From Lachnospiraceae bacterium (lineage in GTDB: Bacteria > Bacillota > Clostridia > Lachnospirales > Lachnospiraceae): 64,000 nucleotides of DNA. The DNA is taken from contig SVFK01000002.1 in the NCBI GenBank assembly GCA_015056915.1, positions 166,163 through 230,162 on the forward strand, in the 5' to 3' direction. This document shows positions 1 through 8,272 of the stretch, piece after piece. How positions within the stretch are numbered: the stretch's first letter is position 1; each line of letters begins with the position of its first letter. The position numbers were made by a program, and so were the translations under genes. A model generated the notes under the pieces. That model was not told the origin of the DNA. It saw only the letters and a list, made by a program, of their open reading frames with translations, and made no database searches.

Positions 1-1
1 T

Positions 2-520
2 AAGAATACTATTGTGGACAATTTGAATCGATATAATGCGCATAATACCTTTTCGCAGCTTCTTGCCATGGGTGTTATTCCTATTGTCAATGAAAATGAT
101 ACCGTAGCGACCTACGAAATCGAAATTGGTGACAATGACACCCTTTCTGCGATAGTAGCAGCATTGATTGATGCGGATTTACTGATTTTGTTATCTGATA
201 TAGACGGACTGTATACTGATGACCCCAGACAAAATCCTGATGCCCGGTTTATTGAGCAGGTGGATGAATTGACAGATGAGCTGATGGGAATGGGAAAGGC
301 AAGCACCGGCAGTAATGTGGGAACCGGAGGTATGAACACGAAGCTGATTGCGGCAAAGATTGCCACCAGCTCCGATGTGGACATGGTTATTGCCAACAGT
401 AAGGATATCGGTGTATTACATAGAATTCTGGCAGGTAAAAATGAAGGAACGCTTTTTGTGGCACACAGGGATGAAAATTTTGATTTGCCGGAATTTGTGG
501 AGAATCTGCATAAGGATTAG
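2..520 (+). CDS. proB: Glutamate 5-kinase, 3' part (N-terminus outside window)
   Basis: This is the C-terminal part (172 codons visible) of glutamate 5-kinase, which phosphorylates glutamate in the first step of proline synthesis in the cytoplasm. The frame is open from base 2, so the gene starts upstream of the window. An internal GTG at 14 is not a credible start. Amino-acid-kinase signatures are present: NENDTVA, the nucleotide-binding DIDGLYTDDP and GTGGMNTK. The protein ends soon after the kinase fold, so this is a kinase-only form without the C-terminal PUA domain found in the longer (about 370 aa) enzymes. The next pathway gene, proA, lies 1 kb downstream with two small genes between. 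Identity is firm; only the missing start is uncertain. Confidence 0.95.
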   Translation, partial: KNTIVDNLNRYNAHNTFSQLLAMGVIPIVNENDTVATYEIEIGDNDTLSAIVAALIDADLLILLSDIDGLYTDDPRQNPDARFIEQVDELTDELMGMGKASTGSNVGTGGMNTKLIAAKIATSSDVDMVIANSKDIGVLHRILAGKNEGTLFVAHRDENFDLPEFVENLHKD

Positions 521-605
521 GATAAGTCAGACTGGCTGATAGATAGGTATGCTGATAAGGATGATGACTACACGAGTAGCAGATTCGGAAGGGTTGGTAA
601 TTATC

Positions 606-824
606 ATGAATATGGATGAAAGAATTAAGCGGATTAATGAGTTGTATCATAAATCACAAAAGGAAGGGTTGACTGAGGAAGAGAAAGAGGAACAGGCTCG
701 TCTTCGTGCAGAATATGTGGCAAGCGTGCGTGCTAATTTAAAGGCTCAGTTGGACAATGTTACGGTAGAGAGACCAGACGGTACTATTGAGTCCTTGGCA
801 GAGGCGGCAAAGAAGAATCAATAA
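606..824 (+). CDS. DUF896 (UPF0291/YnzC-like) small protein
   Basis: This 72-residue cytoplasmic protein of the DUF896 family has the family core: RINELYHKS, then LTEEEKEEQ, then LRAEYVASVRANLKAQL. The fold is expected to be a helical hairpin. I chose the ATG at 606 (MNMDERI) because GGAAGGG lies about 10 bases upstream; a frame extension to 549 has no ribosome site and no family similarity. The function is not established for most members; the Bacillus YnzC relative sits in an SOS-linked operon. Here it lies between proB and the folate gene and is probably co-transcribed with them. Confidence 0.85.
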   Translation: MNMDERIKRINELYHKSQKEGLTEEEKEEQARLRAEYVASVRANLKAQLDNVTVERPDGTIESLAEAAKKNQ

Positions 825-857
825 GGAAGAATAAATAAATTTAGAATAGAGAGTAAT

Positions 858-1439
858 ATGACGGAAGTAAAAAAGCAGCAATTACTTGATAAAAAAGTGC
901 TTCGCAGACAGATTCTTGCTGCGCGGGATGCCCTGAGTGAAGAAGAACGCAAGCGCGCAGCACTGTTTCTTACAGAGCGTATTTGCGGACACCAGTGGTT
1001 TTATATGGCAGATACTGTTTTGACCTTTGTAAGCTATGGAAGCGAAATAGATACCACTGATATTTTGCGAGAGGCATTGGCAAAAGGAAAGAAGGTATAT
1101 GCACCAAAGGTGACAGGTCAGGACATGGTGTTTTACCGGATTTGTTCCGAGAAGGATTTGGTTTTAGGATATAAAGGTATCCGGGAACCGGTGGGAGACA
1201 CGGAACCCTTTCTATATGACCCGACAGCAACAGACAGAGTGCTTATGCTGATGCCGGGAGCTGTGTTTGACTTACAGAAGAATCGTATCGGTTACGGCAA
1301 GGGCTTTTATGACCGCTATCTGGCAGACAAAGAGGAATTGCGGTTGAAAACCATAGCTGTGGGATTTCAATGCCAAATGGTGGAGGAGCTTCCCGCCAAT
1401 GATTGGGACATTAAGCCGTATCAGGTAATATGTGTTTAG
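858..1439 (+). CDS. 5-formyltetrahydrofolate cyclo-ligase
   Basis: This 193-residue enzyme closes 5-formyl-THF to 5,10-methenyl-THF with ATP and so salvages an inhibitory folate. The family layout is complete: an N-terminal basic helix with ARDALSEEE, a central LTFVSYGSEIDT strand region, and the C-terminal GYGKGFYDRYL signature at about residues 144-154, which binds ATP/phosphate. The length is normal. The ATG at 858 is 33 bases after the DUF896 stop and the Shine-Dalgarno match is weak, which may lower translation relative to neighbours. It sits between proB and proA; one-carbon and proline functions are otherwise unrelated, so this looks like operon hitch-hiking rather than a pathway link. 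Confidence 0.92.
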   Translation: MTEVKKQQLLDKKVLRRQILAARDALSEEERKRAALFLTERICGHQWFYMADTVLTFVSYGSEIDTTDILREALAKGKKVYAPKVTGQDMVFYRICSEKDLVLGYKGIREPVGDTEPFLYDPTATDRVLMLMPGAVFDLQKNRIGYGKGFYDRYLADKEELRLKTIAVGFQCQMVEELPANDWDIKPYQVICV

Positions 1440-1484
1440 TAAGACAGCGCAAAGGCTTTGCTTCGTGCGCGGAAATGAGGGAAT

Positions 1485-2732
1485 ATGACAAATTTACAGG
1501 AAATGGGACAAAAGGCAGTAGCCGCTAAATATGTGTTGCAGAGAGCAACTACCAAGGAAAAGGATCAGGCCTTGTTAACAGCAGCTGAATATTTGTGCAA
1601 GGAGCAGGCTGTGATTCTTGCAGCCAATGCAGAGGATATTGCCAATGGCGAGAAAGCCGGTATGCATCCCGGTATGCTGGATCGTCTTCGCCTGACACCG
1701 GAGCGTATCCAAGCAATGGCAGAGGGCTTACAGCAGATTGCAGAGCTTCCCGATTGTATCGGTGAGGTGATGGAGCAGTTTGAGCGCCCTAATGGTCTGA
1801 AAATTGAAAAGCGCAGAGTACCCATGGGTGTGATTGGTATTATTTACGAATCTCGTCCCAATGTGACGGCAGATGCCTTCGGACTTTGCTTTAAGACGGG
1901 AAATGCAGTGATTTTAAAGGGCGGCAGCGATGCCATTCATTCCAATATTGCCATTGTTAAGGTGCTTCGTGCTGCTTTGGCTAAGTGTGGTATTGTGGAA
2001 GATGCCCTGCAGCTGATTGAAGATACGGACAGAAGCGTAACTGCAGAATTTATGAAGCTGAATGAATATGTGGATGTTCTGATTCCCAGAGGCGGAGCAG
2101 GACTGATTCGCAGTGTAGTGGAGAATAGTACCATTCCGGTTATTGAAACCGGTACAGGTAACTGTCATGTGTATGTGGATAAGAATGCAGATATAGAAAT
2201 GGCAGTGCAGATTGTTTTTAATGCAAAAACACAGCGCATCGGCGTATGTAATGCATGTGAATCTCTGGTGGTGCATCAGGATATCATCAATACCTTTTTG
2301 CCTGCTTTGGCGGAGGCACTTGCACCAAAGAACGTAGAATTGCGTGGGGATGAAGCCGTGTGTAAGGTACTGGATAACTGCATCGCTGCCACAGAAGAGG
2401 ATTATGGGAAAGAATATCTGGATTATATTCTGTCCCTGAAGACGGTGACAAGTGTAGAGGAGGCAATTGCCCATATCAATAAATACAATACCAAGCATTC
2501 AGAGTGTATTGTGACAGAGAATGCGCAAACGGCAGAACAGTTTTTGAATGAGGTGGATGCGGCATGTGTATATTGGAATGCATCCACACGTTTTACAGAT
2601 GGTTTTGAATTTGGTTTTGGTGCAGAAATCGGTATCAGTACCCAGAAGCTTCATGCGAGAGGTCCCATGGGTCTGAAGGAGCTTACCTCATATAAATATA
2701 CAATTTGCGGTAAGGGACAGATTCGCGGATAG
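1485..2732 (+). CDS. proA: Gamma-glutamyl phosphate reductase
   Basis: This 415-residue NADPH-dependent reductase turns gamma-glutamyl phosphate into glutamate semialdehyde, the second step of proline synthesis. It belongs to the aldehyde dehydrogenase superfamily. The thiol nucleophile is C255 in the motif G-V-C-N-A-C-E. The cofactor-domain segments VIYESRPNV and [11 protein letters not shown] are near residues 116-150, and [10 protein letters not shown] is near the C-terminus. Length is typical. The ATG at 1485 follows GAGGG at good spacing. It completes the proB/proA pair, with pyrroline-5-carboxylate reductase not in view. A hairpin follows at 2744-2766. Confidence 0.97.
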   Translation: MTNLQEMGQKAVAAKYVLQRATTKEKDQALLTAAEYLCKEQAVILAANAEDIANGEKAGMHPGMLDRLRLTPERIQAMAEGLQQIAELPDCIGEVMEQFERPNGLKIEKRRVPMGVIGIIYESRPNVTADAFGLCFKTGNAVILKGGSDAIHSNIAIVKVLRAALAKCGIVEDALQLIEDTDRSVTAEFMKLNEYVDVLIPRGGAGLIRSVVENSTIPVIETGTGNCHVYVDKNADIEMAVQIVFNAKTQRIGVCNACESLVVHQDIINTFLPALAEALAPKNVELRGDEAVCKVLDNCIAATEEDYGKEYLDYILSLKTVTSVEEAIAHINKYNTKHSECIVTENAQTAEQFLNEVDAACVYWNASTRFTDGFEFGFGAEIGISTQKLHARGPMGLKELTSYKYTICGKGQIRG

Positions 2733-2743
2733 ATAAAAAAGCG

Positions 2744-2766
2744 GCAGGCATATACTTAATGCCTGC
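2744..2766 (+). promoter_or_regulatory. Hairpin between proA and the hydrogenase gene
   Basis: A perfect 8-bp stem (GCAGGCAT/ATGCCTGC) with a 7-base loop lies 12 bases after the proA stop. The bases that follow (ATTTGATAAAAA) are not a clean T-run, so it may be a weak terminator, a processing site or an mRNA-stability element rather than a full stop for transcription. Confidence 0.5.
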
Positions 2767-2811
2767 GGATTTGATAAAAATGTACAGCAGAAGAAAGGTA
2801 AGGAGATTCTT

Positions 2812-4308
2812 ATGAGTAATATGAGAGGAATTGACACTCCTGTCAGACAACGTAGGAGATTGGTTTTTAAGGAAGTGGCCAATCTGGCGTATCATTCAAC
2901 TAATTTAAAGGATGATATGGAGGCTCTGCCTTATAAAATTGTGGATTATGATGAGTCCGAATATTGGGAAAGTGTATATCGTGATCGTGCTATTATCCGT
3001 GAACGAATCCGTCTGGCCATGGGTATGAGCTTAAGACCTGAGAATCGTGAGCGCCCCGGACATTTGACCGCAGGTCTGGAGGAGAGTAATATTGATGAGA
3101 AATATTATGAACCGCCATTGATGCAGGTAATTCCTTCGGCATGTAATGCCTGTCCGGAGAATTTGTATACCGTAACAGATTCCTGTATGGGATGTCTGGC
3201 ACATCCCTGTCAAAGTGTTTGCCCGAAGGGTGCTATTTCCATGGTAAACGGCAAATCCGTAATTGATCAGGAGAAGTGTATCAAATGTGGCAAATGTAAA
3301 GCAATATGTCCTTATGATGCGATTTGTCACAAGGAAAGACCTTGTAAGACAGCTTGTGGTATTGGGGCTATTAAGTCCGATCGTGTAGGTCGTGCGGTGA
3401 TTGATAATGATCTGTGCGTGTCCTGTGGTCAGTGTATGGTAAGCTGTCCCTTTGGTGCTATTGCCGATAAGTCACAGATTTTCCAGTTGATTCGTGCTAT
3501 GCAGTCAGGACGTGAGATTATTGCCCAGGTTGCGCCGGCCTTTGTAGGACAATTTGGTCCCAATGTGACCCCTGACATGTTTAAGACAGCATTGAAGGAA
3601 TTGGGCTTTGCAGATGTATATGAAACTGCAATCGGTGCCGATATGGGCTGTATGGCAGAGGCGGAGCATTATGTAAAGGAGGTTGCCACCGGTAATCAGG
3701 CGTTTGCCTTGACCTCATGTTGTCCTTCCTGGTCTGTAATGGCCAAGAATCTGTTCCCTGAAACCATTGATAAGATTAGTAACGAATTGACACCGATGGT
3801 AGCAACAGCTCGTATCATTAAAAAGGAACATCCTAATGCATCGGTAGTATTTATTGGTCCCTGTGCATCTAAGAAGCTGGAGGCAAGCCGTAGAACAGTG
3901 CGTTCTGACGTGGATTTTGTTATAACCTTTGAGGAATTGACAGGAATGTTTGAAGCCAAGGGTATTTTGCTGGAAGAAATCAAAGCCATGGATGAAATGC
4001 AGGATGCCACAGCTGCCGGACGTGGTTACGGCGTAGCAGGCGGCGTTGCCCATGCTATAGAGGAATGTATTGAGAAGTACTATCCCGGCACAGAGGTTCG
4101 TATTGAACATGCAGAAAGTCTTGCAGAATGTAAAAAGGTGTTGTTATTGGCAAAGGCAGGCAAGATGAACGGCTGTCTGATAGAGGGTATGGCATGTCCC
4201 GGAGGATGTATTGCCGGAGCGGGAACAAATATTGCAATTCCTCAGGCGATGAAGGAAGTTGCCAAATTCCAAGATGCTGCTGAGAAGAAATTACCGGATG
4301 AAGAATAG
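2812..4308 (+). CDS. Monomeric [FeFe] hydrogenase (group B-like)
   Basis: This 498-residue iron-sulfur protein has an [FeFe]-hydrogenase catalytic domain. All three H-cluster motifs are intact: L1 TSCCPSW (T301-W307), L2 PCASKK (P350-K355) and L3 MACPGGC with C462 and C466. The N-terminal half carries cysteine clusters for several [4Fe-4S] centres: [29 protein letters not shown] and [12 protein letters not shown]. There is no signal peptide, so it is cytoplasmic. The PCASKK form of L2 and the absence of NADH-binding or PAS domains fit the monomeric ferredoxin-linked group B enzymes of Clostridia better than bifurcating or sensory types. Whether it evolves, takes up or senses H2 cannot be decided here. 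The maturases HydEFG are not in the window. AAGGTAAGGAG precedes the ATG. Confidence 0.88.
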   Translation: MSNMRGIDTPVRQRRRLVFKEVANLAYHSTNLKDDMEALPYKIVDYDESEYWESVYRDRAIIRERIRLAMGMSLRPENRERPGHLTAGLEESNIDEKYYEPPLMQVIPSACNACPENLYTVTDSCMGCLAHPCQSVCPKGAISMVNGKSVIDQEKCIKCGKCKAICPYDAICHKERPCKTACGIGAIKSDRVGRAVIDNDLCVSCGQCMVSCPFGAIADKSQIFQLIRAMQSGREIIAQVAPAFVGQFGPNVTPDMFKTALKELGFADVYETAIGADMGCMAEAEHYVKEVATGNQAFALTSCCPSWSVMAKNLFPETIDKISNELTPMVATARIIKKEHPNASVVFIGPCASKKLEASRRTVRSDVDFVITFEELTGMFEAKGILLEEIKAMDEMQDATAAGRGYGVAGGVAHAIEECIEKYYPGTEVRIEHAESLAECKKVLLLAKAGKMNGCLIEGMACPGGCIAGAGTNIAIPQAMKEVAKFQDAAEKKLPDEE

Positions 4309-4320
4309 AATATAAAAAAT

Positions 4321-4338
4321 TGCACATTCAAATGTGCA
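4321..4338 (+). promoter_or_regulatory. Perfect hairpin just upstream of the gltX ribosome site
   Basis: TGCACATT and AATGTGCA form a perfect 8-bp inverted repeat with a 2-base centre. It ends 4 bases before the GGAGG (4343-4347) that serves the gltX ATG at 4353. In mRNA it could stack next to the ribosome site or act as a processing or weak termination signal after the hydrogenase gene. Confidence 0.5.
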
Positions 4339-4352
4339 GATTGGAGGAAGCT

Positions 4353-5810
4353 ATGACTAAAATCAGAACGCGATACGCACCCAGTCCTACAGGTAAGATG
4401 CATGTGGGCAATCTGCGTTCCGCATTATACGAGTTTTTAATTGCAAAGCACGATAACGGAGATTTTATGCTCCGTATAGAGGATACCGATCAGGAAAGAT
4501 TTGTAGAAGGTGCTACAGAAATTATTTATCGTACACTGGAGAAGACAGGTCTTAAGCATGATGAAGGTCCTGATAAGGATGGTGGCTATGGCCCTTATGT
4601 GCAGAGTGAGCGTATGCAGACAGGTATCTACATGAAATACGCTAAGGAATTAATCGAGAAGGGAGAGGCATATTATTGCTTCTGTGACAAAGAGAGACTG
4701 GAAAGTCTGAAAACGGAGGTTGTGGACGGTAAGGAAATCATGATTTATGATAAGCATTGCCTGTCACTCTCTAAGGCTGAGGTGGAGGCAAAGCTTGCGG
4801 AAGGAATTCCCTTTGTCATTCGTCAGAACAATCCGATGGAGGGTACGACAACCTTCCATGACGAACTTTACGGTGATATTACGGTCAACAATTCCGAATT
4901 GGATGACATGATTCTCATTAAATCAGATGGATATCCAACCTACAATTTTGCGAATGTCGTGGATGACCATACCATGAATATTACCCATGTAGTAAGAGGA
5001 AATGAGTATTTATCCTCCTCACCGAAGTATGTGAGATTATATGAGGCATTTGGATGGGAAGTACCGGTTTATATTCATCTGCCTTTGATTACTGATGAAA
5101 ATCACAAGAAGCTGTCTAAGAGAAGCGGACATGCTTCCTTTGAGGATCTGATAGAGCAGGGTTTTGTAACAGAAGCCATTGTCAATTATGTGGCATTGCT
5201 TGGCTGGAGTCCTGAGGATAACAGAGAAATTTTTTCTCTGGAAGAGCTGATTCAAAACTTTGATTATCATCGTGTCAGCAAGTCTCCGGCAGTATTTGAC
5301 ATTGTGAAGCTGCGTTGGATGAATGGCGAGTATTTGAAGGCGATGGATGCGGATACCTTTTATGAAATGGCAGAGCCTTATCTGAAGGCAACAATTTCAA
5401 AGCCTTATGATTTAAAGAAGATTGCCAACATGGTAAAAACACGTATTGAGGTATTCCCGGATATTGCTGAGCATGTGGATTTCTTTGAGGAATTGCCGGA
5501 GTATGATGTGGCAATGTATACCCATAAGAAGATGAAGACCAATACAGAAACCTCTCTTGAGGTGCTTAAGGATGTACTGACTATTTTGGAGACGCAGGAG
5601 GATTACAGTAATGACGGGCTGTATCAGACTCTTGTAAAATACGTGGAGGAAAAGGGCTGTAAGAATGGTTATGTGATGTGGCCCATTCGTACCGCTGTGT
5701 CCGGCAAACAGATGACTCCTGCGGGAGCAACAGAGATCATGGAGGTTCTTGGTAAAGAAGAATCCTTAAAGAGAATTCGCAAGGGAATTGAATTGCTTGA
5801 GAACGTTTAA
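4353..5810 (+). CDS. gltX: Glutamyl-tRNA synthetase
   Basis: This class I aminoacyl-tRNA synthetase (485 aa) charges tRNA-Glu. The HIGH-type motif is seen in [16 protein letters not shown] at the N-terminus, [10 protein letters not shown] follows, and the KMSKS-type loop is KKLSKRSG near residue 255. Then come the helical anticodon-binding domains, ending in [14 protein letters not shown]. The ATG at 4353 is preferred over an in-frame ATG at 4320 because GGAGG lies 6 bases upstream and the family begins with an [10 protein letters not shown] pattern. The upstream ATG falls inside the hairpin. Length is normal. The helicase gene follows almost without a gap. Confidence 0.97.
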   Translation: MTKIRTRYAPSPTGKMHVGNLRSALYEFLIAKHDNGDFMLRIEDTDQERFVEGATEIIYRTLEKTGLKHDEGPDKDGGYGPYVQSERMQTGIYMKYAKELIEKGEAYYCFCDKERLESLKTEVVDGKEIMIYDKHCLSLSKAEVEAKLAEGIPFVIRQNNPMEGTTTFHDELYGDITVNNSELDDMILIKSDGYPTYNFANVVDDHTMNITHVVRGNEYLSSSPKYVRLYEAFGWEVPVYIHLPLITDENHKKLSKRSGHASFEDLIEQGFVTEAIVNYVALLGWSPEDNREIFSLEELIQNFDYHRVSKSPAVFDIVKLRWMNGEYLKAMDADTFYEMAEPYLKATISKPYDLKKIANMVKTRIEVFPDIAEHVDFFEELPEYDVAMYTHKKMKTNTETSLEVLKDVLTILETQEDYSNDGLYQTLVKYVEEKGCKNGYVMWPIRTAVSGKQMTPAGATEIMEVLGKEESLKRIRKGIELLENV

Positions 5811-5816
5811 TTGCCT

Positions 5817-7793
5817 ATGTTAATGCATGAAAATTTAAATGAGGCACAGCGCCAAGCTGTGATGCATGGAGAGGGACCGCTGCTGGTATTGGCCGGTCCC
5901 GGCTCCGGCAAGACCTTCACTATTACCCAGCGAATTTTATATTTAATTGAGAGTCTTGGGGTGTCACCGGAGGAAATTTTGGTGATTACCTTTACCAAAG
6001 AAGCTGCCATATCCATGCAGCGTAGATTCTATGAACAGTCGGACCAAAGCTATCCCGTCAATTTCGGAACCTTTCATTCCGTTTTTTATCACATTCTAAA
6101 TCAATCTAACCATTCTTTTAAAAACCAAATTTTGAGAGAAGAGCAGAAGAAACATCTTATTTATCCCATTGTAAAAAAATATCAATACGAATTATACAGA
6201 GCGCATTCCTATATAGATGGTCAAAGGATTTACGAGGATGTATCCTTATTGCTGTCAGCTATTAGCTTATTCAAAAATACAGGCAGCATGGATGCGGCGG
6301 TAAAAGAATTGCCACCGGATTGGAAAACGGTATTTGAAGCTGTTTATAAGGAGTATGAAGGCATCAGAAAGCAAAGGAGACTCATAGATTTTGATGATAT
6401 GGTCTACGAGTGTGCCCGGCTTTTGGAGAAGGATGAGACAGTCAGAAAATATTGGCAAGGCAGATTTGCCCATATTCTAATGGATGAATTTCAGGATATC
6501 AACCCTATGCAATACCGTGTAATAGGCTTGCTTGCTAAGAAGCCCTGTAATTTGTTTGCGGTAGGAGATGATGATCAGGCGATTTATGGCTTTCGCGGCT
6601 CTAATCCAATGTGTTTGAAACGCTTTCAGAAAGATTATGAGGCAAAAAGGATATTGTTGAATATGAATTACCGCAGTCATGAAGAGATTGTGAAGGCCTC
6701 TGCACTTGTTATCGAAGAGAATAAGGAACGTTTTCAGAAGAAGCTTACTGCAGCCGGAGCACCCTATCAAACAGAAGGGGAAGGGAAGGGAATGCATGTC
6801 TGTGTGCGTACTTTTACAGAACGGGAAGAACAATATCAGTATTTATGTCAGATATTTTCAAAGCTAGCAGAGAAGAGTACCTACGCTGTTTTGTTTCGAA
6901 CCAATTCTTATATGCAAGGATTTGCAGCAAGGTTACAGCGGCAGGGGATTCCTTTTTCCATGAAGGAAAAGGCAAGTAGTATTTATGAAAATCAGATAGC
7001 AAAGGATATTATGGCATATCTGCGACTGGCATCGGGAGAAACAGACCGGAATTTGTGGCTGCAGGTTCTGAATAAACCTTCTCGATATATCAGTAGGGAA
7101 GCACTGGCGAACCGAGGGGACATATCACTGGAGGACATTAAGTCCTATTATTTGAGAAGCAGGACAAATGGTACAACCTTTTTGCAGACGGATAAGGCAC
7201 GTAGCGCAATTCTTACTTTGGAGAAGCAGCTAAAATATTTGCAAAAGGCCACGCCGTTTCTTGGGGTACAGTATATTCGCAAGGTTATCGGCTATGAAAA
7301 ATATATTTATGAGTTGAGTCGCACGCAGAGAGGCGGAAAAGCCCGGTTGGAAGAGGCTATAGAGTTTTTGGACTGGCTGAGTGCTGATGCAAAGCAATAT
7401 AACACGGTTAAAGAGTGGCAGAGAGCGCAGGCGGAATATTCGGAAATGTTACATCGGAAACGTGGATTGGCAGAAAGGAGAGAGATGGAAAATGCGCCGC
7501 AGGAAGCAGGACTACAACTTATGACAATTCATGCTTCAAAAGGGTTGGAATTCGACCATGTATGGATTCCGGACTGTAATGAAAAGGTATTTCCTCATGG
7601 CAGTATGCCGGATAAAGAAAGCTGTGAGGAGGAGAGACGTATCTTTTATGTGGGAATGACAAGAGCCAAAAAAAGTCTGGAGCTTCTCGGTATCACAGGT
7701 ACACAAGAACGCCCCAGACTATTGTCCAGATTTCTTAATCCGTTGTGGAAGGCTTATTTGTCATCCCCCACAATTTCGTCAAATTCGCACTGA
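5817..7793 (+). CDS. UvrD/PcrA-type superfamily 1 DNA helicase (compact form)
   Basis: This is an ATP-dependent 3'-5' DNA helicase of superfamily 1 (about 658 aa). The helicase motifs are in order: I GPGSGKT (G27-T33), Ia VITFTKEAA, II MDEFQDIN, III GDDDQAIYGFRGS, IV NYRSHEEI, V TIHASKGLEFDHVWI and VI RRIFYVGMTRAKK. It is shorter than PcrA/UvrD (about 720-740 aa) and lacks their C-terminal RNA-polymerase-binding extension. That fits the short UvrD-like helicases of Clostridia, probably for repair or replication-fork work. The start is uncertain: TTG 5811, ATG 5817 and ATG 5823 are all in frame and none has a good ribosome site, which suggests coupling to gltX translation 7 bases upstream. Its last 40 bases overlap the DUF1292 gene on the other strand. 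Confidence 0.9.
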   Translation: MLMHENLNEAQRQAVMHGEGPLLVLAGPGSGKTFTITQRILYLIESLGVSPEEILVITFTKEAAISMQRRFYEQSDQSYPVNFGTFHSVFYHILNQSNHSFKNQILREEQKKHLIYPIVKKYQYELYRAHSYIDGQRIYEDVSLLLSAISLFKNTGSMDAAVKELPPDWKTVFEAVYKEYEGIRKQRRLIDFDDMVYECARLLEKDETVRKYWQGRFAHILMDEFQDINPMQYRVIGLLAKKPCNLFAVGDDDQAIYGFRGSNPMCLKRFQKDYEAKRILLNMNYRSHEEIVKASALVIEENKERFQKKLTAAGAPYQTEGEGKGMHVCVRTFTEREEQYQYLCQIFSKLAEKSTYAVLFRTNSYMQGFAARLQRQGIPFSMKEKASSIYENQIAKDIMAYLRLASGETDRNLWLQVLNKPSRYISREALANRGDISLEDIKSYYLRSRTNGTTFLQTDKARSAILTLEKQLKYLQKATPFLGVQYIRKVIGYEKYIYELSRTQRGGKARLEEAIEFLDWLSADAKQYNTVKEWQRAQAEYSEMLHRKRGLAERREMENAPQEAGLQLMTIHASKGLEFDHVWIPDCNEKVFPHGSMPDKESCEEERRIFYVGMTRAKKSLELLGITGTQERPRLLSRFLNPLWKAYLSSPTISSNSH

Positions 7794-8077
7794 TCCAGAT
7801 ATTCATCAAAGGCATCAGCAGCTCTTTCGTATTCTTCATCATCCTCAATATAGGTCAATTCGGGCTCCTCGTTGGGGTCATCGGGATTTTCACTGTAGCC
7901 GTATATCCATACCTCGCCGTCTTGATTTTCTCCGTCCTCATCTAAGGGCAATAACGCAATATAATCCTTGTTCTCCACGGAAAAGATTGCTATCACAGCA
8001 CAATTAATGACAGTGCCGTCATCCAGTGATATGTCAACAGTCATTTCTTCCGCTTCAAAATTTTCATTTTTGACCAT
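7754..8077 (-). CDS. DUF1292 family protein
   Basis: This very acidic 107-residue cytoplasmic protein matches the DUF1292 family: a beta-rich core (ISLDDGTVINCAVIAIFSV, DYIALLPLDE, VWIYGYSE) and an acidic tail ending in DEYLDQCEFDEIVGDD. DUF1292 proteins are common in Firmicutes, and no biochemical role is established. The ATG at 8077 follows AGGAGG. The gene runs towards the helicase and shares 40 bases (7754-7793) with its 3' end. It has its own promoter at 8153-8181 and a palindrome in its leader. Confidence 0.85.
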   Translation of the reverse strand: MVKNENFEAEEMTVDISLDDGTVINCAVIAIFSVENKDYIALLPLDEDGENQDGEVWIYGYSENPDDPNEEPELTYIEDDEEYERAADAFDEYLDQCEFDEIVGDDK

Positions 8078-8128
8078 AAAATAGAACCTCCTACATATTA
8101 GGCTTTCGCCCCAAATATTGTGTGCATT

Positions 8129-8148
8129 TTACAAAATCACTTTTGTAA
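8129..8148 (-). promoter_or_regulatory. Palindrome in the DUF1292 leader, operator candidate
   Basis: TTACAAAA-TCAC-TTTTGTAA is a perfect 8+8 inverted repeat. It begins about 5 bases downstream of the minus-strand -10 box and so covers the expected transcription start of the DUF1292 gene, a classic place for a repressor site. It could also act as an RNA hairpin. Confidence 0.45.
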
Positions 8149-8152
8149 CTAT

Positions 8153-8181
8153 ATTATAACTGCTTGTGATTTTTCTTGCAA
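8153..8181 (-). promoter_or_regulatory. Promoter for the DUF1292 gene
   Basis: Reading the minus strand, -35 TTGCAA (8181-8176) and -10 TATAAT (8158-8153) are 17 bases apart, close to the sigma-A consensus. The -35 lies inside the spacer of the plus-strand promoter at 8164-8192, so the two divergent promoters overlap and should compete. Confidence 0.65.
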
Positions 8182-8192
8182 TACATTATAAT
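8164..8192 (+). promoter_or_regulatory. Promoter for the GH13-like gene
   Basis: TTGTGA (8164-8169) and TATAAT (8187-8192) are separated by 17 bases. This sigma-A-type promoter points at the isoamylase-like gene starting at 8273 and overlaps the divergent DUF1292 promoter. Confidence 0.65.
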
Positions 8193-8272
8193 AAAACAAG
8201 AAGTATGGAATGTGAAAATGAGTAAAATGAGCTTATATTTTGAGCCCCAAAGGTGGCGGAATTGAGGTTGTG

